Below are positions 1 through 10,736 of a DNA stretch of 64,000 bases, in pieces. This DNA is from Eurosta solidaginis (taxonomy: Eukaryota; Arthropoda; Insecta; Diptera; Tephritidae). A model generated the notes under the pieces. It worked only from the letters and a program-made list of their open reading frames with translations. It made no database searches and had not been told where the DNA came from. Location of the stretch: contig NC_090320.1 in assembly GCF_040869045.1 (NCBI RefSeq), forward strand, positions 151,116,941-151,180,940, written 5' to 3'. A program made the translations under genes and the position numbers. The first letter of the stretch is position 1; each line of letters begins with the position of its first letter.

Positions 1-1750
1 ATCCTGCAAACCAATTTGCAGATAGCCAACAGGGGAAATGTCCCTACATACATTGGTCCAACATCCAGAAATGTTCTGGATATTACATTGAGCTCCGAGC
101 GTGATATATCAAGATATGATTGAATGGTTCCTGATAGACCATCCTTCTCCGACCATGCGTATATCAGCTTCAGCATCCCCCTAAAGAGGGTAGAGAAGGA
201 AGGAACCTTTAGAAACCCTAAGTCAACGAACTGGACTAAATTTCAGAAACATGTATAAACAAAACTGGGACAACCCAAAGAGGTTGCCAATATGGAGGAA
301 CTGGAGGAGTCGTATGAATTCCTAACAAGGACGCTTATGACTGCGTATAACAAAGATTGCCCTCTAAGAAGATTCAGAGGAAAAGCAAAGCCGCCATGGT
401 GGAGCAATAAGCTAAGTCTTCTAAGAAGATAAAAGAAATGTTTAAGCTCGGAAAGACCGCGGAAGCGTAGCGTGTCGAGTACAGGGATCTACTGATGATC
501 TATAAGCGTGAAATTACCAGGGCGAAGAGAAACTCATGGAAAAGTTTCTGTACGGACATAGAGTGCTCCAGCGAAACAGCACGGTTGAAAAAAGTCCTAG
601 CAAGGGGAAACATAGTCAAGGGACTAATAAAGAAAGAGAACGGGGAATGGTCACGTAATAGTGAGGAATCCCTTGAGGTGCTTCTCGACACACATTTCCC
701 ATCTGGAGACGGTTTAGAAGAGCCAGCAGACTTCACTCACACTTTGATCACGGAGCTAGTAGTGCCGGGCTTGGTGACCGATACCAAGATAGAATGGGCA
801 GTGAAAACGTTTTCTAAATTTAAATCGCCGGGCCCAGACGGTATATTCCCGGCCATGCTACAAGTTTCAAGTAGGGCGGTCGTGGAATGGCTTAAGATAA
901 TATTCGATGGGTGCATAAGGCTGAATCATGTACCGAACTCTTGGAGAACTGCTCGTATAGTTTTCCTACCAAAGGCGGGAAAGATCGGTGACGTGTATCC
1001 CAAAGACTATAGACCCATTAGCTTAACATCATTTCTGCTCAAAACCTTTGAGAGGCTGATAGATGTGTATATAAAGTCAAACGTGGATGAAAAGCTGCTC
1101 TCCACAACACAGCATGCGTACACCAAAGGCAAGTCGGTAGACACCGCTTTGCATAGGGTGGTAATAAGCATAGAGAAATCCCTGGAATATAAGGAGTATG
1201 CTCTAGGAATCTTCTTGGGCATTGCCGGGGCTTTCAATAATGTTTCAAAATGGCCGATTATGGATTGTCTTAATTACATTAAAGTACATCCTGCCTTAAT
1301 CAGATGGATTGGCTGCATGTTAAATTGCAGAAAGATTACATCACAATGGGGATTGTACGAGGCCACGAAATCAGTGGACAGAGCCACGCCGCATGGGTGC
1401 TATCACCTCTGCTGTGGACGCTGGGCATCAACCAACTACTCAGGCGATTCGATGAGAGACCCGTAAAACTTACGGTTTACGCAGATGAAGGATTGGGCGC
1501 TTCTGTATATTCATACCTGCGCATCTAATGTCGAGTTGAAAGTCAATGCGGAGAAGACGGATATGGTCGTGTGTACAAAGAGGCACAAGGTCCCAAATTG
1601 GACCTAAGGCCTAAGTTAGAAGGGGTGACTTTACAGGAGAAACCTTGCACAAAATATCTAGGAATCATCCTAAACAGCAAGCTGTCATGGAAGCTCAACG
1701 TGGAGACGAGGTTCAAGAAGGCCTCAATGGCACTCTATGCATGTAAAAGA
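1..1750 (+). mobile_element. I/LOA-like LINE, copy 1, cut by window start
   Basis: This is a 3' part of a non-LTR retrotransposon. Bases 1-431 read, with breaks, as the end of the apurinic-type endonuclease (motif NVLDITLSSE near base 75) and the linker to the reverse transcriptase. The sequence aligns over its whole length with the copy at 35113-36870, which shows that base 1 is only the window edge and that the element continues upstream. The 3' part, including the RNase H domain seen in copy 2, is missing. At about 1750 it passes into repeat module B at a short stretch of shared bases (aaga/tgcaaat), which suggests a recombination or deletion junction. The I/LOA placement rests on the RT motifs plus the RNase H of copy 2 and is approximate. 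Confidence 0.85.
495..1750 (+). pseudogene. Reverse transcriptase of LINE copy 1, broken
   Basis: The main frame runs 495-1466 and carries LINE RT blocks in order: WAVKTFSKFKSPGPDG, then DYRPISLTSFLLKTFERL, then TTQHAYTKGKSVDTAL. It would make the DNA copy of the element RNA at a nicked target. The downstream part lies in other frames (1304-1528 and 1571-1750). The catalytic YADD is spoiled: it reads YADE at about 1479-1490, and roughly 55 bases present in copy 2 just after this point are missing. The domain-A position reads GIAGAFNNV where an aspartate is expected (LDIAGAFNN-type), a further lesion. It cannot be active. Family assignment of RT is certain; clade is less so. Confidence 0.85.
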
Positions 1751-1830
1751 TGCAAATTTCGTAATTCCCCAACATTCCTTACAATCTATAAAAATTATCG
1801 AAAACAACAGGAAAACAAAATGTCTAAATC
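1751..1830 (+). repeat. Fragment of repeat module B (late part)
   Basis: About 80 bases matching the later part of module B, found again at about 6080-6140 and 21478-21558 and, reversed, near 60540-60600. It runs from the LINE copy 1 junction to the 3' tail of the RTE element. The same B sequence also flanks the 3' end of the truncated RTE at 21559, so both RTE copies end at almost the same base of module B. Confidence 0.75.
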
Positions 1831-1945
1831 TTACTTACTTACTTAATTGGCGCTTAACCGTCTACACGCTTATGGCCGTCCAACAATGCGCGCCAGTCGC
1901 TCCTTCGCTCCGCCAACCGGCGCCAATTGGTCACACCAAGGGAGT

Positions 1946-3230
1946 TTAAATCGTTTTCCACCTGGTCCTTCCAACGGCGGGTTCCGATAGAAACACTTTC
2001 TTGGCCGGAGCATCATCCTTCATTCGCATAACATGGTCTAGCCAGCGCAGCCGCTGCGTTTTAATTCGCTGGACTATGTGGATGTCTGCATATAACTCGT
2101 ACAGCTCATCATTAAATCTTCTTCGGTACTTGCCATTGCCAAAGCGTAGAGCTCCATAAATCTTTCGAAGAACTTTTCTCTCGAACACTCCCAAAGCCGC
2201 TTCATCTGCTGTTGTCATGATCAATGCTTCTGCCCCATATAGCGTACCCGTCCTATAAGTGACTTGTAGAGTATGATTTTCGTTCTTCAAAGTAGCATTT
2301 ATTGGCACGATTGATTCATCGCTGGATTTCAGTGCTGATGTTGCTAGTGTTGATGTTGGTTGCCAAATAAACGAAGTTTTTTACTATTTCGAAATTATGG
2401 CTGCCAACAGTAGCGTGGTTGCCAAGACACGTATGTGCTGACTCTTTGCTCGATGACAGCAGGGACTTCGTTTTGTCCTCATTCACCATCAAACCCATCT
2501 TTACCGTTTCTTTTTCCAGTTTGGAGTAAGCAGAACTAACAGCGCGGGTGTTTAGGCCGATGATATCAATGTCATCAGCATATGCCAGTAATTGCACGCT
2601 TTTATAGTATATTGTTCCAGTGCGGTTAAGTTCTGCAGCTAGTATAATTTTCTCCAGCATCAAATTAAAGAAATCGCACGATAGGGGGTCACCCTGTCTG
2701 AAACGTCGTTTAGTTTCGAACGGCTCTGAGAGGTCCTTCTCAATTCTGACTGAGCCGCTGGTGTTGCTCAACGTCATTTTGCACAGCGGTATAAATTTTG
2801 CGGGGAAACCAAATTCAGACATAGCGGCATATAGGCAGCTCCTTTTCGTGCTGTCGAAGGGGGCTTTATAATCGACGAAGAGGTGATGTGTGTCGATTCT
2901 CTTTTCACAGGTTTTTTCCAAGATTTAGCGCATTGTGAAAATCTGGTCGATGGTAGATTTACCATGTCTGAAGCCGCACTGATAAGGTCCAATCAGCCGG
3001 TTCACGGTGGGCTTCAATCTTTTGCACAATACACTTGAAGGGACCTTATATGCGATTTTAAGAAGGCTGATTCCACGATAGTTGGTGCATTTTGCAGTAT
3101 CCCCCTTCTTGTGGACTGGGAAAAGAACACTTAGATTCCAATCATCGGGCATGCACTCGTCCGCCCATATTTTGCGAAGAAGCTGCCTTACCAACACCTC
3201 GCCGCCGTACTTGAATAGCTCCGCAGGCAA
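1946..3230 (-). pseudogene. RTE reverse transcriptase and C-terminal domain, broken
   Basis: Three pieces read in order on the minus strand. 3230-2925 has the entry to RT (MPAELFKYGGE, VHKKGDTAKCTNYRGISLL, CGFRHGKSTIDQIF). 2921-2316 has the core, with FVDYKAPFDS in place of the usual DxKAAFDS block, FRQGDPLSCDFFN and the catalytic LLAYADDIDII. 2308-1946 has the C-terminal ERKVLRKIYG and QRLRWLDHVMRM blocks that are typical of RTE elements. The YADD aspartates are intact. Frame changes near 2925 and 2312 break the protein. It would have acted in target-primed reverse transcription. Confidence 0.88.
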
Positions 3231-3400
3231 TCCATAAGCGCCACGGCCTTGTTATTTTTCAATCTGGTTATTGCTATTCTAACTTCGTCATAAACGGGCG
3301 GGGCGACATATATTCCATTATCATCGATTGCGGGATCGGGTTCGTCATCTCTGCGCGGTGAATCGCTGCCTTCATTTAGGAGAGCAGAGAAGTGTTCCCT

Positions 3401-4759
3401 TCATAATCTAAGCACTCTCTGGACATCAGTTACAAGGTCATCGTTTTCGTTCCTACAGAAGTTTGCCCCGGTCCTAAAACCTTCCGTCTGTCGTCGTATT
3501 TTTTGGTAAAATTTTCGGGCGTTATTCTTGGTGGCTAGCAGCTCCTCGCACTCACGCCTTTCTGTTTCTGCTTTTTTCTTCCTGAAAAGGCGTCTCGCTT
3601 CCCTTTTCAACTCACGATAGCGTTTAAACAGTCCTCTTGTTGCGCTCGCTTTTAACGTAGCCCTGTAGGCAGCGTCTTCTCTTTCGGATGCAACGCGGCA
3701 TTCTTCACCGTACCAGTTGTTTTTTCGTGGCCTTCGGTAACCAATTTTTTCCTTGGCGGCAGTTCGAAGTGCTTTGGAGATATGCTCCCACTGCTCCTGT
3801 ATTCCTTCAGGATGAGTTGTGCTCTCAGAGAGCAGGTGTGAGGGTCGAGTTGCGAAATCATTGGCAGTCTGTTGTAATTGAAGCTTTTCGACGTCTAGCT
3901 TTCCTTGTGTTTTTTGTTCCTTGGTTTTAGCCGCGCTGAGGCGGGTGCGTATTTTGGCTACAACGAGATAATGGTCCGAGTCGATGTTAGGTCCTCGGAT
4001 CGTGCGCACATATAAAACACTGGAGGCATGCCGTCCGCCTATCACAACGTGATCGATCTGATTGCGAGTATTTCGATCTGGAGAGAGCAATGTAGCTTGA
4101 TGTATCTTTTTATGCATGAACTTCGTGCTGGAAATGACCTTGTTTCGAGCACCGGCAAAGTCAATCAGCCTCAGTCCATTAGGAGAAGTTTCATTGCGTA
4201 GGCTGAACTTCCCGACTGTAGGGCCAAAAACGCCTTCTTTGCACACCCTGGCGTTAAAGTCGCCAAGCACGAATTTTATATCATGACGGGGGCAGCGCTC
4301 GTATGTGCGTTCTAATTGTTCATAAAAGGTGTCTTTCACCTCATCATCTTTCTCCTCTGTCGGCGCATGGGCGCAGATGAATGATATATTAAAAAATTTT
4401 GCTTTTATTCGGATAGCGGTTAGACGCTCGTCCACAGGCATGAACGCCAGAACTTGGCGACAAAGTCTCTGTCCCACCACGAATCCGACGCCCAAACTGC
4501 GCTTATTTGTATGGCCACTCCAATAGATGTCACAATTTTTGATCTTCTTTCTTCCTTGCTTCGTCCAACGCATTTCATGGATGGCAGTGATGTCAGATTT
4601 TGCTTTGACGAGGACATCAACCAGCCGGGCATCTGCACCAATCCCATTCAGGAGCGGATGTTCCAGGTGCATGCACCTCAATTCTTTGTCCTTCAAACGT
4701 TTGCCATGGTCGTCATCAATAGAGAGTGTATTTATCAGAGGCTTGTTGGTATATTGCAT
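3401..4759 (-). pseudogene. RTE endonuclease (AP-type) with linker to RT
   Basis: A 452-codon open frame that covers an apurinic-type (EEP family) endonuclease, which nicks target DNA to prime reverse transcription. Visible motifs are DITAIHEMRW (glutamate position, residues about 57-66), VLGDFNAR (about 163-170) and SDHYLVVAKI near residue 260, so the catalytic Asp-Asn and Asp-His pairs are kept. Residues 280-452 are the basic linker (PRKNNWYGEEC, KRYRELKREARRLFRKK) leading to RT. The first about 35 residues do not match the usual RTE N-terminus; the TWNIRSLN-type start is out of frame here, so this start is not the ancestral one. The frame then stops before the RT. Confidence 0.85.
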
Positions 4760-5183
4760 TGGAGTATGGTTTTACGTGGCGGGTCTCAAGCCCAGCGCAC
4801 AACCCGCTCAGAAGGGGTGAAAATATTACTTGCACGTTTATATAGCGAGCCGCTTGCTCCAAGACAGACGTCCGCTTGCAGCCGCACCTAGAGGTGTACA
4901 GACGCTGCCGATGAAATCTCCCCCGGCTAGCCCTTAAACCGATTATGTCAGAGTGGCCTAGCCAGGTTGTCGCCTTCTCACATTAGCTCACCGCTAAACG
5001 GGTGTTTAGCGGCTACCCAGAGGATACTTGGCCGCAAGCGACCGGCAGTAGTGAGCTGATTGAACCGCATGCAAAAGAATCGCTCTGGCCATTCCCAGGT
5101 GAATGGCGGTCAAAAGCTTTCCCCACTTTCGTTGACTTCTACACACGGCTCCACCCTCCATTTTTTCGGAGCTTTGTAACATA

Positions 5184-6288
5184 AATTATTAAATAATAAA
5201 TTTTAAATAAATATTAAATAATAAATTTTATTTCAATGGTGTCACTTGTGGTGTTAGTGTCCTCTGCTAACTGTTCTTAGTGTTCTACTACATTGTGGAT
5301 AAAACAAGTGTGATAACTTCTGCATAGATGTCAAAATGACCAATAGAATGGATCACCTGATATCCCTTTCTATCAACCGCTGAAGATAGGTGGCCCTATG
5401 TGCCGCCATATTGAACACCCTGTCAAAACGCTACCAAATTCCGAAAAAGTTGCTATATTGAACATCCAGTTGACGGATAAGATATCACACTTATTTTATC
5501 CACAATGTTCTACTACATTCTCCAACCCATCGACGATAACTTTAACCGCTTGAATTCTGGAGCTCCATCGTGTTTCAGATTCATGCTCGACAGTTTTTTT
5601 AAAACATTTTTTAATAGATCCCATCGTGACGTTGACCGTGAGCAAAAAAGATATATGCTTTCAACTATTCCACAACCTGTCGCAAGTGTTCCGGATATAT
5701 GCATGCATTTTTTAGTATAGAAATTTTTTTCAAGAAATCAGTTATAATAAAAATACAAATTATCCGAGAAGTTCTGCTTTGCGGACCATTTTGCGCCCCC
5801 CTGTGAGTAGCGCCCAGGGCAAGATACGCCCTTGCCCTCCCTCACTTCGCCACTGGACTTTAGGAGAAATGGGTGAACGAAAAAACTGAGAGTACAAAAG
5901 CAACGCAAGCTGAGGAATCAGGAATCAGTTTGATTTAAGCACGCATTAGTTGTGAAGTATAATTGTACTACTCCCGAAATAGACTAAATAAAGACCGTAT
6001 TGCAATACAGAATATTGGAGTTATTTATTCGACAGTTCAGCGATGCGAACGTTAGTAGAAGGTGCAAATAATCGTAATCCCCCCAAATTCCTTACAGTAT
6101 ATAAAAATTATCAAAAACAACAGGAAAACAAAATGACTTAAATTTAGTTTTGACAATTCTATCTAGTTAAAAAAACACAATATATCTATATAAACCAAAG
6201 CTCGAAATCTTCAAACAACTCTTCAATTATAAATTCAAAAATATGCAAGTTTGAAGCTAGTTAAATAAATAAAAGAAACTTACAACAA
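5184..6288 (+). repeat. Repeat module B, copy 1
   Basis: An unclassified dispersed repeat of about 1.1 kb, AT-rich, with no coding capacity that I trust. The same order of sequence occurs at 7980-8114 plus 20732-22576 and, inverted, at 57270-57859 and 60392-61459. In full copies it starts ggtgccatatctaaattatt; this copy has lost about 14 of those first bases. It contains an AATAAA near 5985 followed by sequence reminiscent of the U5 end of an LTR, so a decayed LTR element is possible but unproven. It always passes into module A at the same base (aacaagtaagg), so B and A may be one unit. Confidence 0.65.
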
Positions 6289-6900
6289 AACAAGTAAGGA
6301 ATGCTAAATTTGGGTGTAACTGAACATTACATACTCAGCAGAGAGCTTAGCTGCGTTGGTTTCGTAGGGTTTCGTAGATGGTTTATAAGTGGTTTTTAAT
6401 TCCATATCACATACTTTTGCGAAATATCGACCAAATTGTAGACCAAGGGTGACTTTTTTGGAACGATTTTCCTTCATCCTTTTTCAAATAAGGGAAAATC
6501 AATATGTAGGAAAATGAAACTAGGGTAACCCTGGTATGTGTTTATATGACATAGGTATCAAATGAAAGGTGTTAATGAGTATTTTAAAAGGAGTGAGCCT
6601 TAGTTTATAGGAAGCCGTTTCGAGATGTCGCCATAAAGGTGGACCAGGGGTGACTCTATAATGTGTTTGTATGATATGGATATCAAATTAAAGGTATTAA
6701 TGAGGGTTTTAAAAGCGAGTGGCCCTTAGTTGTATATGTGAAGGCGTTCGAGCAAAATGTGGACCAGGGTGACCTAGAACATCATTTGTCGAGTACCGCT
6801 AATTTATTTATATATGTAATACCACGAACAGTATTCCTGCCATGATTCCAAGGGCTTTTGGTTTCGCCCTGCAGAACTTTTTCATTTTCTTCTACTTAAT

Positions 6901-7582
6901 TTCATTTCATTTATTTATTACGACTCGAAGAGCCTAGCTTATACAAAAAAAAAATTATTGCATTAATTAACAATAGGTACATCAGTTTAAATAGATATAT
7001 GTATATATATATATAAACGAGGAAATATATATAAATTAGGAATACGTATCACAAACCAGCTCAGATCTTAGTATTTATTTTATCCTCATAGATTTGACGT
7101 AAGTGTATAACCTTTTTTTAAACAAGTTATTGTCACTATTTTTTATGTATTCAGGTATTTCATTGAAGCATTTTAACCCTTTGTAAAAAAGACTATTCTG
7201 TTCAGATTCTGTTTTATAATTAGGTAATTTGAAATCATTTCTTTGTCTTGTATTTCTTCCATGGACATCATAATTAACTCTAATATTTGTTCTTAAGTAT
7301 TCAGGTAAATTTCCGGTTTTTATATTGTATATAAACTTCATCGTAAAGAAAAATATTTTTTGCTTCACGCTCATCCAATTTAAACTAAGTAGCATATCTT
7401 TTATTGGGGTATCATAACGTTTGTTTAAGATGAGCTTTATTCTGTATTTTTTGCAATTTATCGATTTGCGAATCTTTCATAACAAATAAAATTGTAGAGC
7501 AATATAAAAAGTAATGTTCAACAACGGATCGATATACTTTAGTTTTATAGTAATTACTTAGGTTTTTGCAGGTTCTTTGCAT
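6901..7582 (-). mobile_element. 5'-truncated CR1/Jockey-like LINE 3' end
   Basis: A minus-strand 3' fragment of a non-LTR element inserted in module A. The uninterrupted sequence (ctacttaatatggtagg) is present at 24749-24765, which places the insert exactly. The 3' end has a short repeated tail (gaaatgaaat-like on the minus strand) and the flanks share about three bases (aat). The coding content is described in the next entry. Clade assignment between CR1-, Kiri- and Jockey-type is not possible from this piece alone. Confidence 0.7.
7075..7570 (-). pseudogene. C-terminal end of a LINE RT polyprotein
   Basis: The open part at 7395-7075 has the conserved tail seen after the RT of many insect CR1/Jockey-superfamily elements: LNWMSVKQKIFFF, then NTRQRNDFKLP, then NSLFYKGLKCFNEIP. 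Reading upstream to about 7570 gives the preceding thumb-like region (VVEHYFLYCSTIL, KLQKIQNRIKLILNKRYDTP). The RT catalytic core is absent because of 5' truncation, which is the usual outcome of incomplete target-primed reverse transcription. Confidence 0.75.
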
Positions 7583-7979
7583 AATATGGTAGGTGTCACA
7601 CCCATTTTACAAAGTTTTTTCTAAAGTTATATTTTATGTCAAAAAACCAATCCAATCACCATGTTTCATCCCTTTTTGCTTATTTGGTATAGAATGATGA
7701 TATTTTTTTAATTTCTCGAAATTTTCGATATAGAAATAGTGGGCGCGGTCATAGTCGGATTTCGCCCATTTTTAATACCAAGATAAAGTGAGTTCAGATA
7801 AGTACGTAAACAAAGTTTAGTAAAGATACATCGATTTTTGTTAAAGTTATCGTGTTAACGGCCTAGCGGAAGGACAGACGGTCGACTGTGTATAAAAACT
7901 GGGCGTGGCTTTAACCGATTTCGCCCATTTTCACAGAAAGCAGTTATCGTCATAGAAGCTATGCCCTCACCAAATTTCA

Positions 7980-8114
7980 GGTGCCATATCTAAATTATTA
8001 AATAATAAATTTTAAATAAATTTTAAATAATACATTTTATTTCAATGGTGTCACTTGTGGTGTTAGTGTCCTCTGCTAATTGTTCTTAGTGTTCTACTAC
8101 ATTGTGGATAAAAC
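7980..8114 (+). repeat. Module B copy 2, first part
   Basis: Starts ggtgccatatctaaattatt and ends at ggataaaac, where the gypsy element at 8115-20731 is inserted. Module B resumes at 20732 with a second aaaac. The unbroken sequence ggataaaacaagtgtgataa is seen at about 5297-5316 in copy 1, which proves the insertion site. Confidence 0.8.
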
Positions 8115-8224
8115 CGTTATAACTATGTGACGTTGATTTCAACCTCGTGCTTTATTTAACGAATAGTCATTGTACATAGATATGTGTTTTCTAATGCATA
8201 ACTGAACTAGGGTTACCTATATAG
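8115..8224 (-). repeat. 3' LTR of gypsy 1, outer piece
   Basis: Matches 20570-20680 of the 5' LTR (shared start ttataactat). It is cut at 8224 by the hAT insertion. Bases 8217-8224 (ctatatag) form the left target duplication of the hAT; the right one at 15838-15845 reads ataaatag, with six of eight bases shared and the T at position 2 and A at position 7 that hAT target sites favour. Confidence 0.8.
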
Positions 8225-8957
8225 CAGAGCTGTAAAAAGATTGAATCAATTGAGTGTGCATTCTCTCAGCATTCTTTTAAAAATTTGTGATTTTTTGGTT
8301 GCATATTATAAATATCCATTCATGAATGGCTTAAAATACTTTAACTCAAATCTAAAGGGTGTGTGTTATTGAATGGTAAAATATAATTCAATATAGAGTG
8401 TGAATGTAGGAACCATTCCAACCCTTTATTGAATGTAAACTTGAAATGACTGCACACTTTTTTACCATTCAGTACTAATTTTCTTATATCAGAGTTGATA
8501 TTTTTATACATCAGTAGCTATACAGGTATGTTAAAGGAATGCTTTCTTTAAAAGGTTATAAATATATGTGATCAAATATGTAATTTTTTAATCGAAACGG
8601 CGTATGTTCCGTCTAGCGTTCCATCATGTTCGTTTTCATGAACATGCGTTTATTTTTGACAGTTCATGTACGCTGTACCCTTGTGGCCAGACGATGATTC
8701 CTGTACTAAGCAAAGTATGTATTTGTGTACCAGATATTCAATTTTGTAAATGTTGATTGAGGTATCACAATAAAACCCATTTAATTATGATACAAAAGAG
8801 AAAGTCGCCCCACATTTAAACACGTCATCAAATATTTCATGTGGTAATCAAATGTAATTCCAATTAGAGGTAAATGTAGGGGTATATAATATTAAAGTTG
8901 TTATGACGCTTATAAAAAAATTAACAAGGTTTAGAATATATCAACAGCAAAACCATA

Positions 8958-9893
8958 TTAAAAAGAATTAACTTTCATTAAGAGAAGCTTTTCAAAATTT
9001 TCGTCAGTTGCTGGTGAAAACAATCTCCCTACTGATGCTGATGAGGGCAAAGGAGTATTAAATTTCATATAGCACTTTTTCCGCTCTGTATACGTATAAA
9101 GCATTTCTTTACTAGTGCTGGGATCTGCAATATAATTGGAATATTCATTTTTGGCTTTATTGATTATCAAACTTTCGGATGCATCATCATCTATCATCTA
9201 TGATTTTTGGAAAACTTTAAAATATATAATGTGATATATGATTAACCTAAAATTTTAATTACTTCGGTTTCCAAAATCGAAAAATTGGGGTCTATTGTTT
9301 AAGGAACTAGTTGCGACAATTTCATTTCGGCACTCCATCGAAAGAATACTTCTGACCCTCTCGCCCAATTCTGAAACCTTTGCGTCTCCATAAGTAGGAT
9401 CCAGTGCATGTACCCATTGTAGCTTTACGTCTGGGCATAAAGTTGATGCAGTTATGGCTTCATCAACGTCTTCTTGAAGTGCAAATAAGTTTTTAAAGCG
9501 CTCTCTGATAGCCTCCATCAAGGGTGACACAATTTGCCAAAAATATCTTAGTTTATCTGTTGTAATTAAGTTGTTGTACTTTGTACAAATGGTGGCAAGT
9601 GTTGGCAACAGGTAACCATATAGCATTTCTTTATCATCCTGCAAGAAATCTACCTATTCGGCTAATGGTTTTAGCAAATGAATATAATCCTCCATATAAA
9701 CAAAATCATTTTCATAAAATTTTTCAATTTCAAAAATTTCGCAAAGCGTATTAAGTTTGTCATTATGGGACCACAAAGAACATATGGAGTCGTACAAGGA
9801 GTTCCACCTAGTAGCAACAGGATACTTAAGCTGAGCTCCAAGAATTGTTTTGATCCTTTCGGAGCTTTTAGGCCTATTTACTCTAGCCCATAA
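8958..9893 (-). pseudogene. hAT transposase, C-terminal part, broken
   Basis: Reading minus from 9893: SSERIKTILGAQLKYP and VATRWNSLYDS (the conserved TRWNSLYD block of hAT catalytic domains), then a TAG stop near 9655, then the open frame 9644-9255 (DDKEMLYGYLLPTLATI), a stop, and 9197-8958 with the hAT dimerisation block FNTPLPSSASVGRLFS and DENFEKLLLMK. In intact family members this protein cuts and joins transposon ends. Here the N-terminal zinc finger and the first part of the catalytic domain are not visible in 9894-10532, and two or more stops interrupt the rest. It is non-functional. Confidence 0.85.
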
Positions 9894-10532
9894 GCTCGAG
9901 CACTTCGAAATTAACTAGAAATATAATATTATAGGTTGTATTATTTAAATGAGGGTGTAAGGATCTAGCTAATGGAATATTCAATACTTACAAAAGTGTG
10001 CTTCTCATACGCTGAGGGATACTTTTTGAAAATTTTTATAAAATATTTTACAAGTTTTAAATACATAGAGAAAAATAGTATATTACTATTGCATTTGCAA
10101 ACCCACAGACCAGTATATAGATACAGTATTTGACCATATACCGCTAAGAAGAATACATAAAGGAACTTGTACTAAGACTTTTTATAATGAATTGCCTTTT
10201 CTTCAATTGTTTAATCACCAATTGAGGACGTTCAAATGTAGGTTAGTACTTTTACATGCAAGTAGCTTTTATATGGCACATTGGCAACACTTATTTAGAA
10301 CGATGACAAATTTCGGAACAGAGATGTTGAAATATTTGTCATTTGCTTTTTTTATTATTAAATTTTTAGAACAATTTTAATAAAAATGCTTTTTCAATTA
10401 ACTTCTTTGTGATTTATTACCATTTAAATAACGAAAAAACTGGCCATCACTGTCAATGACTAAATTTTTGTGTTGATATATTTGAAGTGGCTTTAATTAA
10501 AATGTTTGTGTTTCATTCAATTACTTCATTCT
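9894..10532. other. hAT DNA without readable coding content
   Basis: Low-complexity, AT-rich DNA between the transposase remnant and the copia insertion. It should correspond to the 5' half of the hAT gene but I recognise no zinc-finger or other motif. Bases 10528-10532 (attct) are the left target duplication of the copia element. Confidence 0.5.
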
Positions 10533-10673
10533 TGTTAATTTGTTTTTAAATCTGGCAATATCAAAATAACTCATTTGTATTAAATAACCACACGTCTGTA
10601 TACATATATACTAATTAATAAAAAGTCACTTGATGTACGACTGTCAACGGAGATTCACGTGTTCTAATTAATA
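10533..10673 (+). repeat. 5' LTR of copia 1
   Basis: 141 bp, starts TGTTAATTTG and ends CTAATTAATA. It is paired with the 3' LTR at 15529-15668. It should hold the promoter of the element. An AATAAA-like stretch (taataaaaag) lies near 10618. Confidence 0.9.
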
Positions 10674-10689
10674 GGTTATGGGCCTCACG
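10674..10689 (+). promoter_or_regulatory. Primer-binding site of copia 1
   Basis: ggttatgggcctcacg directly after the LTR. Copia of Drosophila is known to be primed by an internal piece of initiator-methionine tRNA and has GGTTATGGGCCCAG at this place, so the match is strong over the first eleven bases. Confidence 0.8.
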
Positions 10690-10736
10690 TTTTTTTTACA
10701 TAAATAATTTTAAGAAAAATTAGTTGATCTTTAACT

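Larger units (their letters stand above)
1831..5183 (-). mobile_element. RTE-clade LINE, copy 1, near full length
   Basis: A minus-strand non-LTR retrotransposon of the RTE clade. Its 5' end is near 5183 and its 3' end at 1831. The 3' end carries a short TAAG/AAGT tandem tail (ttacttacttactt on the plus strand), typical of RTE elements, which end in short tandem repeats rather than poly(A). It holds a 5' leader of about 420 bases (4760-5183), then endonuclease, reverse transcriptase and a C-terminal region. Further copies lie at 21559-22422 (864-bp 3' fragment, minus strand) and 61460-64000 (plus strand, cut by the window end). Its 5' flank is the start of module B, as in copy 3. All reading frames are broken. 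Confidence 0.9.
6289..7979 (+). repeat. Repeat module A, left copy, with LINE insert
   Basis: Module A begins aacaagtaaggaa and, in complete copies, ends gctgagtataaaaa. Its first part carries degenerate copies of a 130-bp repeat; its later part is a mosaic of short conserved blocks. This copy is closer to the inner A of the middle block (24123-25946) than to the outer one. It is split by a LINE fragment at 6901-7582 and cut off at 7979, where module B copy 2 starts (ccaaatttca joins ggtgccatat). The same cut-off junction occurs on the right at 57859/57860. Confidence 0.65.

Noticed and set aside
1..40. Both LINE copies seeming to start at the same base (1 and 35113), as if truncated alike
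   Set aside because: The frame in copy 2 continues upstream through 35101 into 27532, so base 1 is only the window edge.
5940..6100. A solo LTR inside module B
   Set aside because: AATAAA and U5-like words are present, but no TG...CA pair, target duplication or second LTR could be found, so it is kept as an untested idea only.
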